From assembly GCF_029227915.1 (NCBI RefSeq), contig NC_079876.1, positions 14,818,001 to 14,882,000 on the forward strand: a stretch of DNA of 64,000 nucleotides. The letters are read 5' to 3'. The position numbers and the translations under genes were made by a program. This stretch comes from Hydractinia symbiolongicarpus (lineage: Eukaryota; Cnidaria; Hydrozoa; Anthoathecata; Hydractiniidae). Positions 38,584-52,445 of this stretch are shown here, in pieces (within the stretch, counting starts at the first letter, position 1; each line of letters opens with the position of its first letter). Below the pieces are notes generated by a model. That model saw only the letters and a program-made list of their open reading frames with translations. It was not told where the DNA came from and did not search any database.

Positions 38584-41500
38584 ATGTCTGGTGGATACGA
38601 ATATGAAGTTGTGGGTGAAGCATTACAAGATTTGTTTTGCCCTATTTGCTTGAATTTATTGAAGAACGCTATGGAATTAGAATGTGGACATGCGTTGTGT
38701 CAAACTTGTTTGCAAAATCTCGAAGCAAGCAGCAAAGAAAGGTAGATTAGATATTTTGATATAAATTGCATTGGATAGTTGACAAAAAACCTTACTTGAA
38801 AAAGAAAGTGTCAAAATCTGATGAATATAATTAACTAGTTATAATTATTTGTGCTACCACCTGCTATAATGCATCCAATAAACAGTTATTTGCTTCATGG
38901 AAACAAAGCTGTCTTAACCCATACACTCCTTCCAACACGGAGAAGTGTAAATATCTATCTTAAGCATAATCCTTTAGCATAATTACAATGTTGATTTCAT
39001 TATATTCCTTCCTTTCTCTTTTCTGTTTAGAGGTTTTGGTTTTGTTTGCCCAAGTTGTAAGCAAGAAATCCATAGTGAACGTGTAAGAATACTGATAGAC
39101 CTGAATTTTCACTTCAACGAATATGGGTGCTTCATATAATTATGCATGTTTTCGCATTTTCTTAGGTAAACCCTGCTAAAACGATCAATAGAATCGTTCT
39201 AGGTGTCAAAGTAAAGTGCGAACATTTTATGAAAGGATGTCTTTGGATTGGAGAACTCAGTAATATGCCGGTAGGTGTCCTTTGTTGAGAATTAGGTTGT
39301 GCTAGGATTCTCTTGCTATGGTTTCTCTTGTTATAAATTGTTTATTCTCAATTGCTTCCAAAACACTTACTCTTTTCAAAGAAATTAACAAGGCAAAAAA
39401 TTAGCGCGAATTCTAAAAATTTTAATTAAAGCTGGTCGCCATTCAGCTCCTTTAACGCTATAGTTTCAAAAAACCCAACTCATGTTACACAACTCGTGTA
39501 GAGTGAATAAAAACTGTCGCTAACTCTGTGCAAATCAATGCGTTATAGCTCAGATGAAACAGTTAAATCAATTCAATTTTTGGATTTAGAACGCTATCCC
39601 TTTAGCTCAAAATAAACATGAAAATAATTCTGTATAATCTTTATTCGCACATATATGACAGTTAGTGAAGTGATACTGCGGCTTGTCGACCAATCAATCT
39701 TTTTTTCTAAGGAATCCTTCACCATTATTTAGTTAATGAAGTATATATAAACTTTTTAAAGAAAGGCTACTGATAGGTAAAACAAAACTTCTGAAGAAAT
39801 TAGAGTTAAGAACTGTAATTTAACATTTAAAACGAATTTTATATTCTACTTTTTAATTTAATTCCTTGTAAGTTATTGTTTTATCAATAAATCCATTTTC
39901 AAAAATTTATATTTCCTGGAATAAAGTACTGTACCAAAGGTTAATATTATCATTAATAGCGCTAAATGTTACTAAAAAGCTTTTTAATTATCAATTGTGG
40001 AAATATTTTTTTAGCACCACCTTCAAAGAGAGTGCAATTTTCAGCTTGTAAATTGTACATTTGAACAATGTAAAGAAACAATCGAACGTCATATGCTATG
40101 TGGTCATCTAGAAGAATGCTTGTATCAGCCTGTAACATGCGAGTATTGTTCGGTTGCATGTTTGAAATTGGAAATGGAGGTACGGTTTTGTGCTTCACTA
40201 CATGATTTCTGTATATTTTTTCAATTAGAGTTATGGATGGATAAAATGAGCTTATCTCTTAAGGTGTGTCGTTGTTTGTTTTAAGATCACCATTTAAAAA
40301 ATACTAAAAAGTATGACAAAAAGTTACCCTGATATTATTTTCTTTGTTAACTGACAACCGGAAAGTTCAAATTTGCCATTGTAATAACCAACTTCCCAAT
40401 TTCTTTTCACCTACAGAAGCACCATTGTATTTAGTTGCACGATGCATGTGATCATAAACGCGTAATAACATCGATCGCATAGTTACTAAATGCGAAAGGG
40501 TTTATATGTTTTCATACTAATGCGTATATAAATAAATCAATAATTTTCAGACTGTAATAAATCAATTAAAGTTTCTGTATTATTCTTTATGAATTAAACG
40601 TTTTAGCTTACTTAAATTACCTGGCTGTTGCCTTACTTATTATAATCACTTCTCTTTTATCAAATATTTAAAATACTCGCTGTAAGCTAATTTTTAAAAC
40701 TAAGAGATTTGTAACTATATAATACCATATATGCATATTTAATCACAGTATTATCCCCTGTACTGTTATTTAAATATCCTCAGGGATGTAATGCTATGTT
40801 TAATATGTGATTCCGTAGTTATTTGTATTGCCACAAAGGGTCATGCCATATACCTATTAGCAGTATCTGATTGTCACTAAATTAAAAGTACAGATTGTAC
40901 TTTGGATATATATAAGTCCAGTTTCTGGTAGACATTTTGAGGTCTCCTTTTACGTTTTTATCTTCTAGTCTGTAGTTATCAAATATTTGTTTTTCATATG
41001 TGTCTACATTTTCAGACAGGGTTTTACAGCGTTGTATAAATCTTTGATAAACCAATTTAGCTTGCTAGCTTATGGAAATATGTCTCTTAACTGTTCTAGC
41101 TGGGTTTTTTTCGAAATGTATCTAGCTACACATTTTATTACTTTTTATGTTAAGTAATGTACCATAATTTTATATTATGGTTAATAGTGAACGTGGCTAG
41201 TATGAATACACAGTTTTAACAATACCAGTATGTTTTACCAAATATACCCAGCATGACTATGACTATCGGCGAGTTAGAACAGCTATTCACTTCTGTATTG
41301 AAAAGGTATCAAATTCAGATTTATAATTCCTGAGTTAGAAGTATTTCCTTTTTCTATTCTTTTTCTTCAACTGACTTCTGTCATTATTGACAATTTCCTC
41401 CATTAGATTAAATGGCTGTAATTTTTAAATAATTTTGGACATAATGAATTAAGTGGAAGAACGTGTTATAAACATTACTTTAGCATAATTGGCGACCACA

Positions 41501-44500
41501 AGGCAAAGGCATTTTCCTATGATTTCATTTACTTGTTTTGTATTTGACCCAAAATTCTTACCCCCTCAGTGCTCAGTTAAAGGCGATCTGTTTACCTACT
41601 GCTACACGTGATTAGGACGGCCCTTTTTGTAACATGGCAATAAGAGTTTTAAAACTTTCTAAATGTGGCTGAAAGAAAACATTTGTAGGATCAAAACATT
41701 GAAGTACCAATTTTCAACTTCTGATGAAACCTCCGGGACACATTTTTTCCCCGCGGATGCAATGGGATTTGTTACGTTGCATATGCCTAAAATGTGTACC
41801 ATACCATTTTTACCAAATTATACAAAATTTTTTTGTTGCAGAAAGTTTCTTTTAGTATTTTGCGAGTTGTGGTCAGATAGAAATTGCGTTGCGTGCGATT
41901 GAGGCTTATGTTTTAAATTCACAAGGTTGCAGGAAAAGACATAAATCTATCTGCAGATACATCTTTTAAGTGTGATTACGTAGCTTTATCTATGCTTATT
42001 GTTAAACAAAATCATTGCTGTTTCCAGAAGAATTAGGTGACAATAAAATGATTAATAAGCTAGGCATTAATTAGAAATATATTTTTTGTATGTCTGATTT
42101 TTGATTGATTTAGAGTCATCACAGGAGTACGGATTCGTGATTGTGTAATACATGCAAAACAATTGTTATATTTCCAGGAGTATTATGTTTCTATAAATCC
42201 ATTTTTGAAACTATGTTCTTGTACACTCATTGTAAATTCAGTGTACATTCAGTGCATCTATGTTACCTTTTTTTGTTTTTGCAGACCGAGAAGTAAAATT
42301 AAGTATTGTTTACACATTTTATGAATCTGTCAAATGGAGATGCACATTAATACTTACTTTTACCTTTCAATATGGAAGAACAAATAAAAGGTTGCAATCA
42401 ACTCGACAACAAGATTGCATTCATTGAATATTTTCTCATTTAGGATCATTACAACACCTGTGAGAAATATCCTGTTTTTTGTCCAAACAATTGTTCATTG
42501 GAAAAAATGGAAAGAAACATGGTATATCAGATTTAGTAAATTACTTAATTAGCTGTTTTGGAAATTATTTGAAGATGATTTTACACTGGTCAAGTAAAGG
42601 TTTAACTGCAGTTTTATTGATATTTGCCATACATTTCAAATATTATAAGTTACTTTGAGCTGTTTAGTGATGTATATTTTAGGTGGGGGATCATCGTAAA
42701 AGTTGCAGTAATGAAGTTATTGCTTGCGAATTTTCATCATTTGGGTGTCAATTTGAGGTAGGTTTTAGGTTTTGGTTTTGTTGGTGTGTTTGTCTGTTAG
42801 AGTATATAGTACATAAGTAATATATGTGTAGGTCTTAATTAAAGATTATCCGATCAGGGCGTTATTGACACTGTAAGAAAAAGCTTTTGTAATTCAAACA
42901 ATAAGCAGTCACAATCCCAAAATGGAAGTAAATGTTTCTAACCATTGTAAGTCTGAGATTCCACTTTCATACCGTATTTCCCAGCTTTAATAAACTAACA
43001 GAGAAAGGAACTCTATTATTGTCATTTAAAGACAAACATCAATAACAAACTGTCCAACCACGTCTTTTACATATTCGAGAAAACATGGATATTGCTTTCA
43101 GTTTAAACACGAAACATCCACCTATTCTTTTGGAAACCTTATGATTTATAACATATTTTTTTAATTACAAAAATCTAAAATTTTGCCTGGAAAAACCGAA
43201 AAGGGAAGATTTTCTAGGTTTTTCTAAAATATTTATTTTGTGTACATAGTTTAAATCATATCTTTGGGCTTACAAGGACTTGGACATGCTCAACTGTGAC
43301 TGGTATCTGTTTGTTTACCTTTAATTGAATTCACATATTAAAAAAACGAGAGGTAAAAAAGGTGCAACAAAAAAGCACGCGAAGCAACTTTTGATGTTAA
43401 TTTGCAACTAGGTATTGAAAAGCAAAATTATTTCATTACTCAATAAGAGTAGATTTGAATGATATGATTTTTTGGTATAAGCTTCTAATGCTTGCACAGT
43501 TTTTAGCTAGAAAGTAAGATAATTCTTACGTCTGCCTAGTTTATTGCTTTAACCTAAAGTAGCCCTATTCAATAGAGAATTTCTGCCTCATTTTTATTTT
43601 GATGCCGTGAATACTGTATATTTTTGGAAAATATGTGCCTTATTCTCGGCATGGGTAAAAGTTGTGTTTTTCTGTTGTGTTCAAGTTCAAAATGTCTGAT
43701 AAGTTTTATGCTGTTCGATATATACATTGCCACGCCACCTATTTTCTCAGTTTCTTTTCACAAATGCGTAGCCCTGCATTTTGTATAAATCATTTACATC
43801 TAACAAGTTTTTGTTTACGATATGAGTCTCGGACAGTGAAAAAGTATCAATTTTTTCACTGTCCGATTCGGAGATTGGTGATAAGTTTGCCAAATTTTAG
43901 AACAAACCTTGGATGTATTGATGAAGTACTTCTATACATCTCGATTTTTAAAATTGAGCGAAAGTGTGATCAGTTGGTTCTGAACAACTTTCAGTATCTT
44001 TATATATGAGGAATAATGTCAACAAGAAACTTTTAGGGCAGAGTGTCATACCAGGACGTCTTGTGCAATTAACTAGTAACGAACTATACGTATATGTTTC
44101 TTCCGCAGAATATTTTTGATCGACTTGTAATGTTTCAGTAATGTGATCTGATAAAGCAAGTCAAATGGATTTTTATGCAATACCAAGTTTAAAATTTACT
44201 GTGCTGCTTATGAGAACAACTTGTGATGAATTTTCACACCTTACCATATTACCAAATTTTTACCAACTAGGTTTAGATTTCCTCACTTAAAGCCATGCGT
44301 TTTTTTAAATTCCTTTTTTTTTAACTGACTAATATTTAATCTTTTTTTAAAGAAGCATATGCGGATTGCACATTTTTTTGAATTTCTTTTAAAAAAAACA
44401 ACAAAGTATCATATAATATCACTGACATATGTTTGCATTGAATTTCAGTTGTATTGACGCCCAGCATTCTTTTACAGCAATTTAATTTTAAACTATATGA

Positions 44501-46736
44501 GGTTATTGATGTGTTTTATTATCAGTCTTCCAGGAAATATCTGCTGCAACACGGTCAGGATGCTTCTCAATATCACTTGTCTTTAACTCTAAAGAGCGTT
44601 AATGAAATGACAGTAAAAATGAAAGACATGGAAGAAAGTATAAAGATACAAATTCTGGAAACAAACAGAACAATTGAATTTATGAAAACTGAAGAAATGA
44701 CCAAAACGGCCACTACGGAAAGGAGGATTAGTGAAATGTCAGCTGAAATCCAAAAAATAAGTCTTAAAAACCTTGAAGCAGGCCGAACAATTGAATGTAT
44801 TCGAAAGGAAGAAATAAGAAGAGTTGCGAAGGAAGAGATGTGGTACACAGATAAACTTCTAGATCTGTTTAAGTTAGAAATAAATAGTGAAAATGTGTGT
44901 GAGGAATTAAAGCCATCTTTTGATGATGTCGTAAAAGAATTTGATGAAAATTTGGGGTTGATAAACAAAGGGTTGCCATGGTTAAGGGATGAGTTAAAAG
45001 GAATAGCAGCGAGAGAAGATACTGCAAATAGAGAGAGGTTTTCAAATCAATTTAGGAAAAAATTAAAAAAATGCATGTTGGTTTTGAAGAAAGATGTGTT
45101 TGTTTTTGAGATAAATGAAGAAAAACTGTTTAATCAAGTACTTAGAAAAATATTTGAAGAAGGTCAGGAAAGACATATTGAATCAATTTTGAAATGCGAT
45201 AAAAGATTTCATTCTTTGCTTAACACAATGGAAATAAACACAAAGTATTCATGTGGGAAAGAACACTTTTACAAACTTAACCTCTTTAAAAGATTTCCGC
45301 TATCCGGTGCAGTTTTAGTCGATAATGAAGATGTATCTATATCATTTTGCCCACCTGGTAAGTTTAGATAAATGTTTAAATGTGAGAACAAATTTTGAAA
45401 ATAGATCTTCAAAATAACTAAGAAAATAACACAAGATATAAAAAGAACTATGAAAACTTAACAGTAATACTAACACATGTTTTTGTGGACGTTATCAATA
45501 TTTATAGCCCAAAATTTAGTATTGATGCACGAAATATAAGCAAGGTATTAATAATAAACCACCATAAATACAATAATTATAAATGAAGAACCACAATATT
45601 GCTAATGTCGGCAAAAAAGCATTTTTGTTATAATTTCTTTTCTGCTTTACTTTTAAAGTAAAAACTTTCGTGGCAGAAATTTTGCGATTCTTCGGAACAT
45701 TTCTAAACACAAAATCGCGATAATCTTTTTTTTCTGTTGCAAAATGAAAGTTAATTCTTTAAAGTTCACTTCTAATAATTATCCATTTCTGTCGAGTAAT
45801 CATCTTAAAACGAGACCAATTAAAAACATTTTCTCTTCTCTATGCCACATTTCATGAGACCGCAAACTAATTCTATAAGAATGAGGAAAATATATCACCG
45901 AAAATAGTTTTAGTAGTAATTCCCCCTATTCAATGTTGATTTTGCACGAAATTTTCACAAGAACAGCTCCAATATTGACTAAGGGGAAAAGGGATACCAT
46001 TTCTCGCTTTCGCAAGAATATTTTTTCCATGGTTGTAAGTCACAAAGACGGTTGATTTGCTTAGATTTTTAAATAAAAGTTTACTTAAATGTGCAAGTCT
46101 AAAAATCTGAAAATTAATCAAAATTGTATTTTATTTTGTCCTATTTTTAGTTAATTGTGAAAGTTATATTTCGAAATTTTAAATTTTCTTTTCTCGCGAA
46201 ATTTTCTGCCCGCGGAAGTATTACGCATTGGAATGTAGCTAATGCGGCGTAGAATACACTAAAAGACCTTTTAAATATATTATGACAACCAATCTATATT
46301 GGTGAGAAACAACCTTTATCTCTTCTTTTTTCCTTAACTTTTTTTGTGTTTTTTAAGTTTAACTAAAGTACATTTTTCCGATTTTTTTCCACACTTGGCA
46401 GAGAATGGTAATTTACGGCACCCTGTTTTATGTTTTTATATTGTCAATCAAAACATTAGTTAGACTTGGTATTTTTGTTACTGTAGCTGTCTTCTTCTAC
46501 TTCTGAAATGCTATGTAGACTGAACTTAGAAGTAAACGTTTTATATAAAAAAATTTTTCTTCTTAGGCTTCCTTTATTGGAAGAAAATTAATCCTGCTGT
46601 GAAGTCTTTCATTATTTACAATTCGAAAATGGAAGAGAAAATTTACGACATTGATGCTACACAGGAAAGAGTAGATGTTTCAAAGTTGATGAATCAAATT
46701 GTAAATGGTTGTATACTTGTTAGTTATCATTACTAA
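38584..46736 (+). CDS. TRAF-like protein 4, with the last exon split by an extra intron
   Basis: Exons: 38584-38741, 39031-39082, 39166-39270, 40015-40179, 42444-42521, 42683-42757, 44526-45357 and 46567-46736, giving about 544 residues. The RING is complete (C19, C22, C34, H36, C39, C42, then CPSC). TRAF-type zinc fingers span about residues 75-211; a coiled coil with many Glu/Lys residues follows (about 225-300). At 45358 a good donor (GTAAGT) leads to an exon at 46567 in matching phase, encoding FLYWKKINPAVKS and ending CILVSYHY, which lines up with the ends of genes 1-3. If the donor is not used the protein ends PPGKFR six codons later. Gene 5 keeps the corresponding sequence unsplit, so the intron is probably specific to this copy. 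Intron 4 is 2.3 kb. Function is inferred as for the other members. Confidence 0.83.
43829..43866. repeat. Perfect hairpin, 15-bp arms, in intron 6 of gene 4
   Basis: TCGGACAGTGAAAAA (43829-43843) and its exact reverse complement (43852-43866) with an 8-nt loop. Confidence 0.85.
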
Positions 46737-47094
46737 ACAGGCACCCCATAACGTTGCACGTTGCGCATTTAAAGTTTATGAAAGAATGAATTTTTATTAG
46801 TAAATATTTGTGTTCTTGAAAGGCGTTAATTTACTCATATGCGCTGTGCGACGAACACGTGTGCACCGAAAACGTATTTTGCGCCTAGAAAAAGCAGAAA
46901 ATATAGGTATAATGCAGACAAAACAAAGCGCAGATGCCTTCTTTTATATTTTAAAATGTCCATTTTGCCAGCGGGTTTACTTTTTTTGTACATCACGTGA
47001 TAAAAACGACTCAATTTGATTTGCTAAAATAAATTTAACGGCTAAATTTCGAAAAATGGTGTCCTCACGCCACCAAAAAAAACCACAAAAGAAG

Positions 47095-47440
47095 GATCTT
47101 GAAAAAAAGTAAAATAAGTTGTTCAAAAAAGCATATTTAAGAAGAAAAAAGTCCAAGTGAAGAAGTAGAAAAGTGAAGTTGGAAGTGAAAGTTGAGCTAT
47201 GTGGAGCTAGAAGTAAAGTAAATTTAGAAGTAGAAAATAAAGGCCACCATAAAAAGCACAGAAAAACGATCCCTTTACCTTGAAGAAAGGAAAAAAAGTG
47301 GTTTAAAAAAGCATAGCTATGTATTTAAAAAGAAAAGAGACCAAGTGAAGAAGTAGAAAAGTGAAGTGAGAAGTGGAGCTAGATGTAAAGTAAAGTTAGA
47401 AGTAGAAAACAAAGGCTAGAGTTTAAAGTGGATTTGAAAT
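47095..47440. repeat. Purine-rich tandem duplication, period about 188 bp
   Basis: CCAAGTGAAGAAGTAGAAAA occurs at 47153 and 47341, with matching sequence on both sides (AAAAAAGCATA before, GGAGCTAGA and TTAGAAGTAGAAAA after). Confidence 0.85.
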
Positions 47441-48587
47441 CACAAATAGTAAGAACTTTGATATTTTTAGACGTTTGGTTTTTATGTCGGTGGAGCAAGC
47501 AGACTCGCATTTCTCGCATACTACTAATGTTTTGTCCTAAAATTCAAAATGCTACATAAAGCTGTTGGCTGACTGAAAAACGGAAAACTTTGGTTTGTTG
47601 AACTGTAATGTTATTAATTTTACATTACTATTGTTTCTCTTTATATGTGTTTTACTAAGCATAAATAGCTAGCTTTAGTTTTAGCTAAGTCTTCCCAGTT
47701 TAAGTATATTTGACTGGGTGTCTTAGCTACTGTTAGCTAGCTAATGTTAACCTCCAAGTCCAGCTCCCCATCCCATGCTAGCTTTAACCTATGACTTCTG
47801 TTGTTTTCCTCTTTTTTAATAATCTAACTACTATAGTTTCCAAATTTCCCTTCTTTTACAAGCACGAATTACGATGTAACAAGCTAGCTAGCTACCTACA
47901 AAATCGTTCGAAGACTTGAACTTTTGCAGGATAGTAGGATGTATTTTTATGCCCATAGGTTATAGATGAATTCTGTTGTTTACATTTTCAGTGGTAAGCT
48001 CTTTCGGCTTTGGCATTTGCATGGCAGGGAAAAAGATTGGGGTGCTAGGTGAAGCAAAGTAATTATCAGTTCATTTCTTTAAACAAGGCATTCTTAATGA
48101 ATTCAAATAAATCAGAAGGCATCAACCTACACTCGATAATAGTTCATAACCCCAACGATGTCCCCGTTAGAAGAAATTCACAGTAAAAGACCTTTCTTCA
48201 CCAAATCCTTTTTTCCTGCCACGCAAAAGCCAGAGCCAAGGAGCTTACCGCTAAAAAGTAAACAAATGACGTCACGCTGAAATTCATTTATAATTTTTTT
48301 TTTACATTGCCTGTGCACTTTATAAGGGGGACCACGTGCAATATGACAAGTGGAACGAATTTTATAGAATTTAAAGTGTGTGTGTTAAGTTATTTATTAT
48401 TGTTTTGTTTCTGATTTTGTAATCTAATGGGCGATGACTGTATGCCCGGAAATGACTGATTTTTCTAAATTTGATGTGTTTCACAACCTTTTTGTGGAAG
48501 ATTGATGGGTAATGGTAATGTACGACATGCTGAATGAAATTATTTTTGTTGATTTAGATGTGTTTCTCAAAAACCGATCTGTTTTAC

Positions 48588-49260
48588 ATTTTGTGTAAAC
48601 TTTTGTTTACGAACCGTTTACAATGTTTCCAAAATAATGATCTTTGTTGATTCAAGTTTATTCTTTACTCATTGATTTTTCACATTTAGGTTTAAAATTG
48701 TTGGAAAAAGAGCAATACGGAACTAAAAAGGAAAATTTTTGTGTTCTTAACTGGTTGATTTTTACATTTTGTGTAAATTTTTGTGGGAGAGGATGGTATC
48801 CAACCGCAATGAGTGATTTTTCTAGATTTAAATTTGATGTTTTTGAAACTATATGGCGTTTTCATATTTTTGTAAATCTTTTAAGGGAAGACAATATTTA
48901 AAATGTGTAAAGAACTTATATTTGTTGATTTGTGCTAACTCTTGCAGGCCTCCTTTTTGACACTTCAGAATAAAATACTGAGGGTTTTCAACATAACCAC
49001 TTATAAGATGTACATATTTTAGATGCGTTATTTCTGACATTGTTATTATCCGTGTTGTGACTGTCGGTGTTGTAACTGGTGTTCTTACTGTCGGTTTTGT
49101 GAGTATTGGTGAGTGTGGATGTTGTTAGTGTCGTTGTTGTAACTTTTTATCAACTAGATTTTACACCTTGCAAGCTGTTCTTTTTGATTTTGTGTAAGAT
49201 TTGTGTGGAGGATTTAATGCGATTTTACATTTGACATTTTGTGTAAGATTTTAAGAACAT
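48588..49260. repeat. Degenerate repeats around a TTTTACATTTTGTGTAAA word
   Basis: The word appears at about 48588 and 48764, and in altered form at about 49185 and 49225, each followed by TTTTGT-like or GATTT-like sequence. It may be an eroded tandem array. Confidence 0.5.
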
Positions 49261-52200
49261 CTTTTTTTGTATATGCACTACTGACGTCAACAAAACATCT
49301 AAAGCAACCTATTTTTCATTGGCCTTTTGCCTAAGTGAATTTTTACACGGGCCTTATCGACTAGTTATTAATAATAAAGAATTAATTTTGTAAGTAGAAG
49401 AGAGATGAGACCAAAAGAAACAATACAATACGTTGTTACGAAATAAAACCATTTTTAATAAAATTAATTTGATATCTATTTGTGTATTCAATTTAGGTTT
49501 GTTAATTGCTATATTAAAAGCAATGACATTAAAACTTTTTAACATTTTGAGGTTTAAGTCTTTTAACGTATTAGTGAACTTCTTATCGTAGTTTTGTACT
49601 TCAGGTATTTTGATGCAAAACAGTATATCTTTTTGACAAATGTAATTAATTTGGCGCTTAAACAAGACTTCTAGCGTGAATATGCGAAATTGTTCTTTTT
49701 TGTTCACAAAAAATATTGGAATATAAAGTTAGACGAAGAAGATTAGCTATCGATAGCGTGTTTATCATGAACATTTGAAATAACTAATTTTTTAATGATT
49801 GGTCCAGTAAAAAATTTGATTGCTTGTAATTCTGTTATTTAATAGGGATATTTATTTTTCCATTCCAGACTGTATTTCGCCTCAGTCTACGGATTAAGTC
49901 ACTAACAAAACAAGCTTTTCAAGAAATCAACTGTTATATAAGCATTCGAAGCATACTTCGATAAAGTGCAGATAGTAAATCCCAGTATTATCTTCTTTAG
50001 GAAGTTTCCTCTCAAAATTATGTAAGCACTATCACCCAGTAGAAAGTATTTCATTTATCTCTTTCCGTTTTCGCCTGTTGCTGTGGTTGTTGCTAATGCA
50101 GCAAAGTGTACTAATTTTATGTACTCAAACCAATAACAAATATGTTTTACAACATCTCATTTGCACACATACACATAATGTTCAATTTGGTACGTTACGC
50201 AAACTTTCTATATCTTTTGATATGTGTAGCAATAGAATAAGTTAAAATAGGAAGAAAACTTTCCAATAAATGCACTGGACCACTTCATTAAAGTTTTTAA
50301 TGTATTAATTAAAAGCATCGTATAGAGAAGGATAGCTATTTTTGTTACTGTTGGTGAATATTTTCTTCTCTTTTTTTGCACAGAGAAAGTATTATAATAT
50401 TCATTATAAACGAATGCACTTTAGAATGTTTTTTAATGCGGAATTTTCATAAAAAACTAGCTGCGATGTATGTATATGAATATGTATAATTGTTTCCTTG
50501 TTGATTGTATTGTTAAAGAAACTTTTCTATTGTGATTAATGACTGTACACATTTGTTGAAAGTGTAGATTAAAATCTTTCTAACAATGAAATGTTGTTTT
50601 TAATAACATACTGATAGAGTTTATTGCATTGATTGAATTTATTAAAGGAGCCACAAAAAAGCTGTTCATTTTGTGTTTGACTAACTTACACAAAAGTCGT
50701 CATAAGCTTATGGCAGTGGAATGTCATCTTTTGAACCTCATAACAAGCCAGTCGTTCAATGTGGCCTTAACATATCCCCATTAAACTACAATCCAACTGA
50801 AAGAACGGATTACCAAAACCAGAAATTCATGGTAGTTTAATGGTAGTTTAATGAATCGATATATATTGTACAAGGTATGAATGTTCTTTGTCCACGACTT
50901 CATTGGTTCGCAAGTTAACACAATTTGGAATTTTAATATTGTAAACAAACACTATAGAATTTCCTCCTTTTGTGTTTAGCTAGCTTACAAGTAAAAAAAT
51001 ACAAGCTCTGTTTTTCTTACTTTATTCAACTGTATATTTTAAATTTGAGGAAAATCTATACAGCTAATATAGCGTCCAGAATATAAGTAAGTTTTGAAAG
51101 TAAAAAATCTGGTCATTATTTATTTATTTTTCTTCTATCCATATTATAATACCCGCATATATCTTTCTTTTACGCAAAATAATGCCGCAGTAGCAAGACA
51201 CATGGGCGAACGCGTGGGTTTATCTACAGGCCACCGACTAGTAACAAAAGTAACGTTCATTAACTAGATAGAACCCGACACGTGTTTTAGCTGAAGTGTA
51301 TATAAGACACCTCCTAACTGACTCAGCTCCCTTAAGAAATTAAAAACAGAGAAGCTTTAACAATAATACAGACTGACAGTTAATTTTATACCTACAATCT
51401 TGTCAATATATAATATATGTTAAGACAAGAGAGCTAATTTCGAAGTTCGCCACCACAAGTAATTCCGTATGCTATTTCTATATTAGGTTCTCACATTTTG
51501 AACTTGTTATTGTTCAGAGTGGACTTACTTAGGACTTCATACGCTATTTGATTAAGTTCGAACTTCTGAAATGTGCTAATTGTCTCTCACGAAACCATGA
51601 CTATTTTCGAGCTCCGTTGTGGATTATTTCGATCTGCAGGCCTGCTAAAGAATGTGACTACCAAATTTTTAACGCTGTCTGCCTGGCATACGTGTGTGCA
51701 AAAGAAGCCTAATTGTTGCAGCGCATTGACCTTTGTTGATATTTGAAAAATGAAGAAAAAATTGTATTCGTCTCAAAAAATGTTTCCAAGATTGAGATAC
51801 AATACGTTAATTTCATATGTTAAAACGAAAATATCAAGCGATGTTGCTGGTTGACTCCATGTTGATAATTATAATTTATGCGAGGTTGAAACATCTATTA
51901 AGCAGTTTCTAAACATGCAACTACACATATAGCGATAATTATTGCAGTAGGTTTGCTCAAATGAAAAAAGAAACTTTCAGATGAAATCATGGTAAAAATA
52001 TTCTATATCTACCAGATTAAAGTACAGCTAAAACTTTTGCAAGCATGACACAGATTTTTTAATCAAATTGAAAGAGGTCCTTAGTTTTGATATCTTCCAA
52101 TGCTGCATCTTTTTTCAATGGATTTCATTACAAAATCCACATCCAAGTGGTAGTACATTTATTTACAGTGTACAACTGCTAGATAAAGTGTTGTAATTTG

Positions 52201-52445
52201 GATATTTTGACGCACATTAGTTTTTACTAGTTGTGGAAAAAGTATGTAAAAAGTTATGTAAAACCTTTTACCGTCCAGTATACAGGAGTGTCGTAATGTA
52301 TGATTTAATATACCAACTGGCGGCAAAATGTTTTATCTTTTGTGTTTCTCCCGTCTACTTCTTGATATTCAAACAATTTTAACCAATTGCTGCTGAAAAT
52401 ACCATATAAAAGTAAAAAGAAAATAAATTGAAAAATAAAGCAAAG

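Larger units (their letters stand above)
46737..52445. other. Long intergenic region between genes 4 and 5
   Basis: No gene is supported in 5.7 kb. It holds a diverged tandem duplication (47095-47440), a cluster of AGCTAGCT words (47668-47895), several copies of a TTTTACATTTTGTGTAAA-like word (about 48588, 48764, 49225) and a G/T-rich degenerate repeat near 49047-49142. Short open frames are AT-rich and lack domains. Confidence 0.55.

Noticed and set aside
43662-44009. 115-residue open frame in intron 6 of gene 4
   Set aside because: No domain or paralogue, it contains a perfect hairpin, and it lies wholly within an intron of a well-supported gene.
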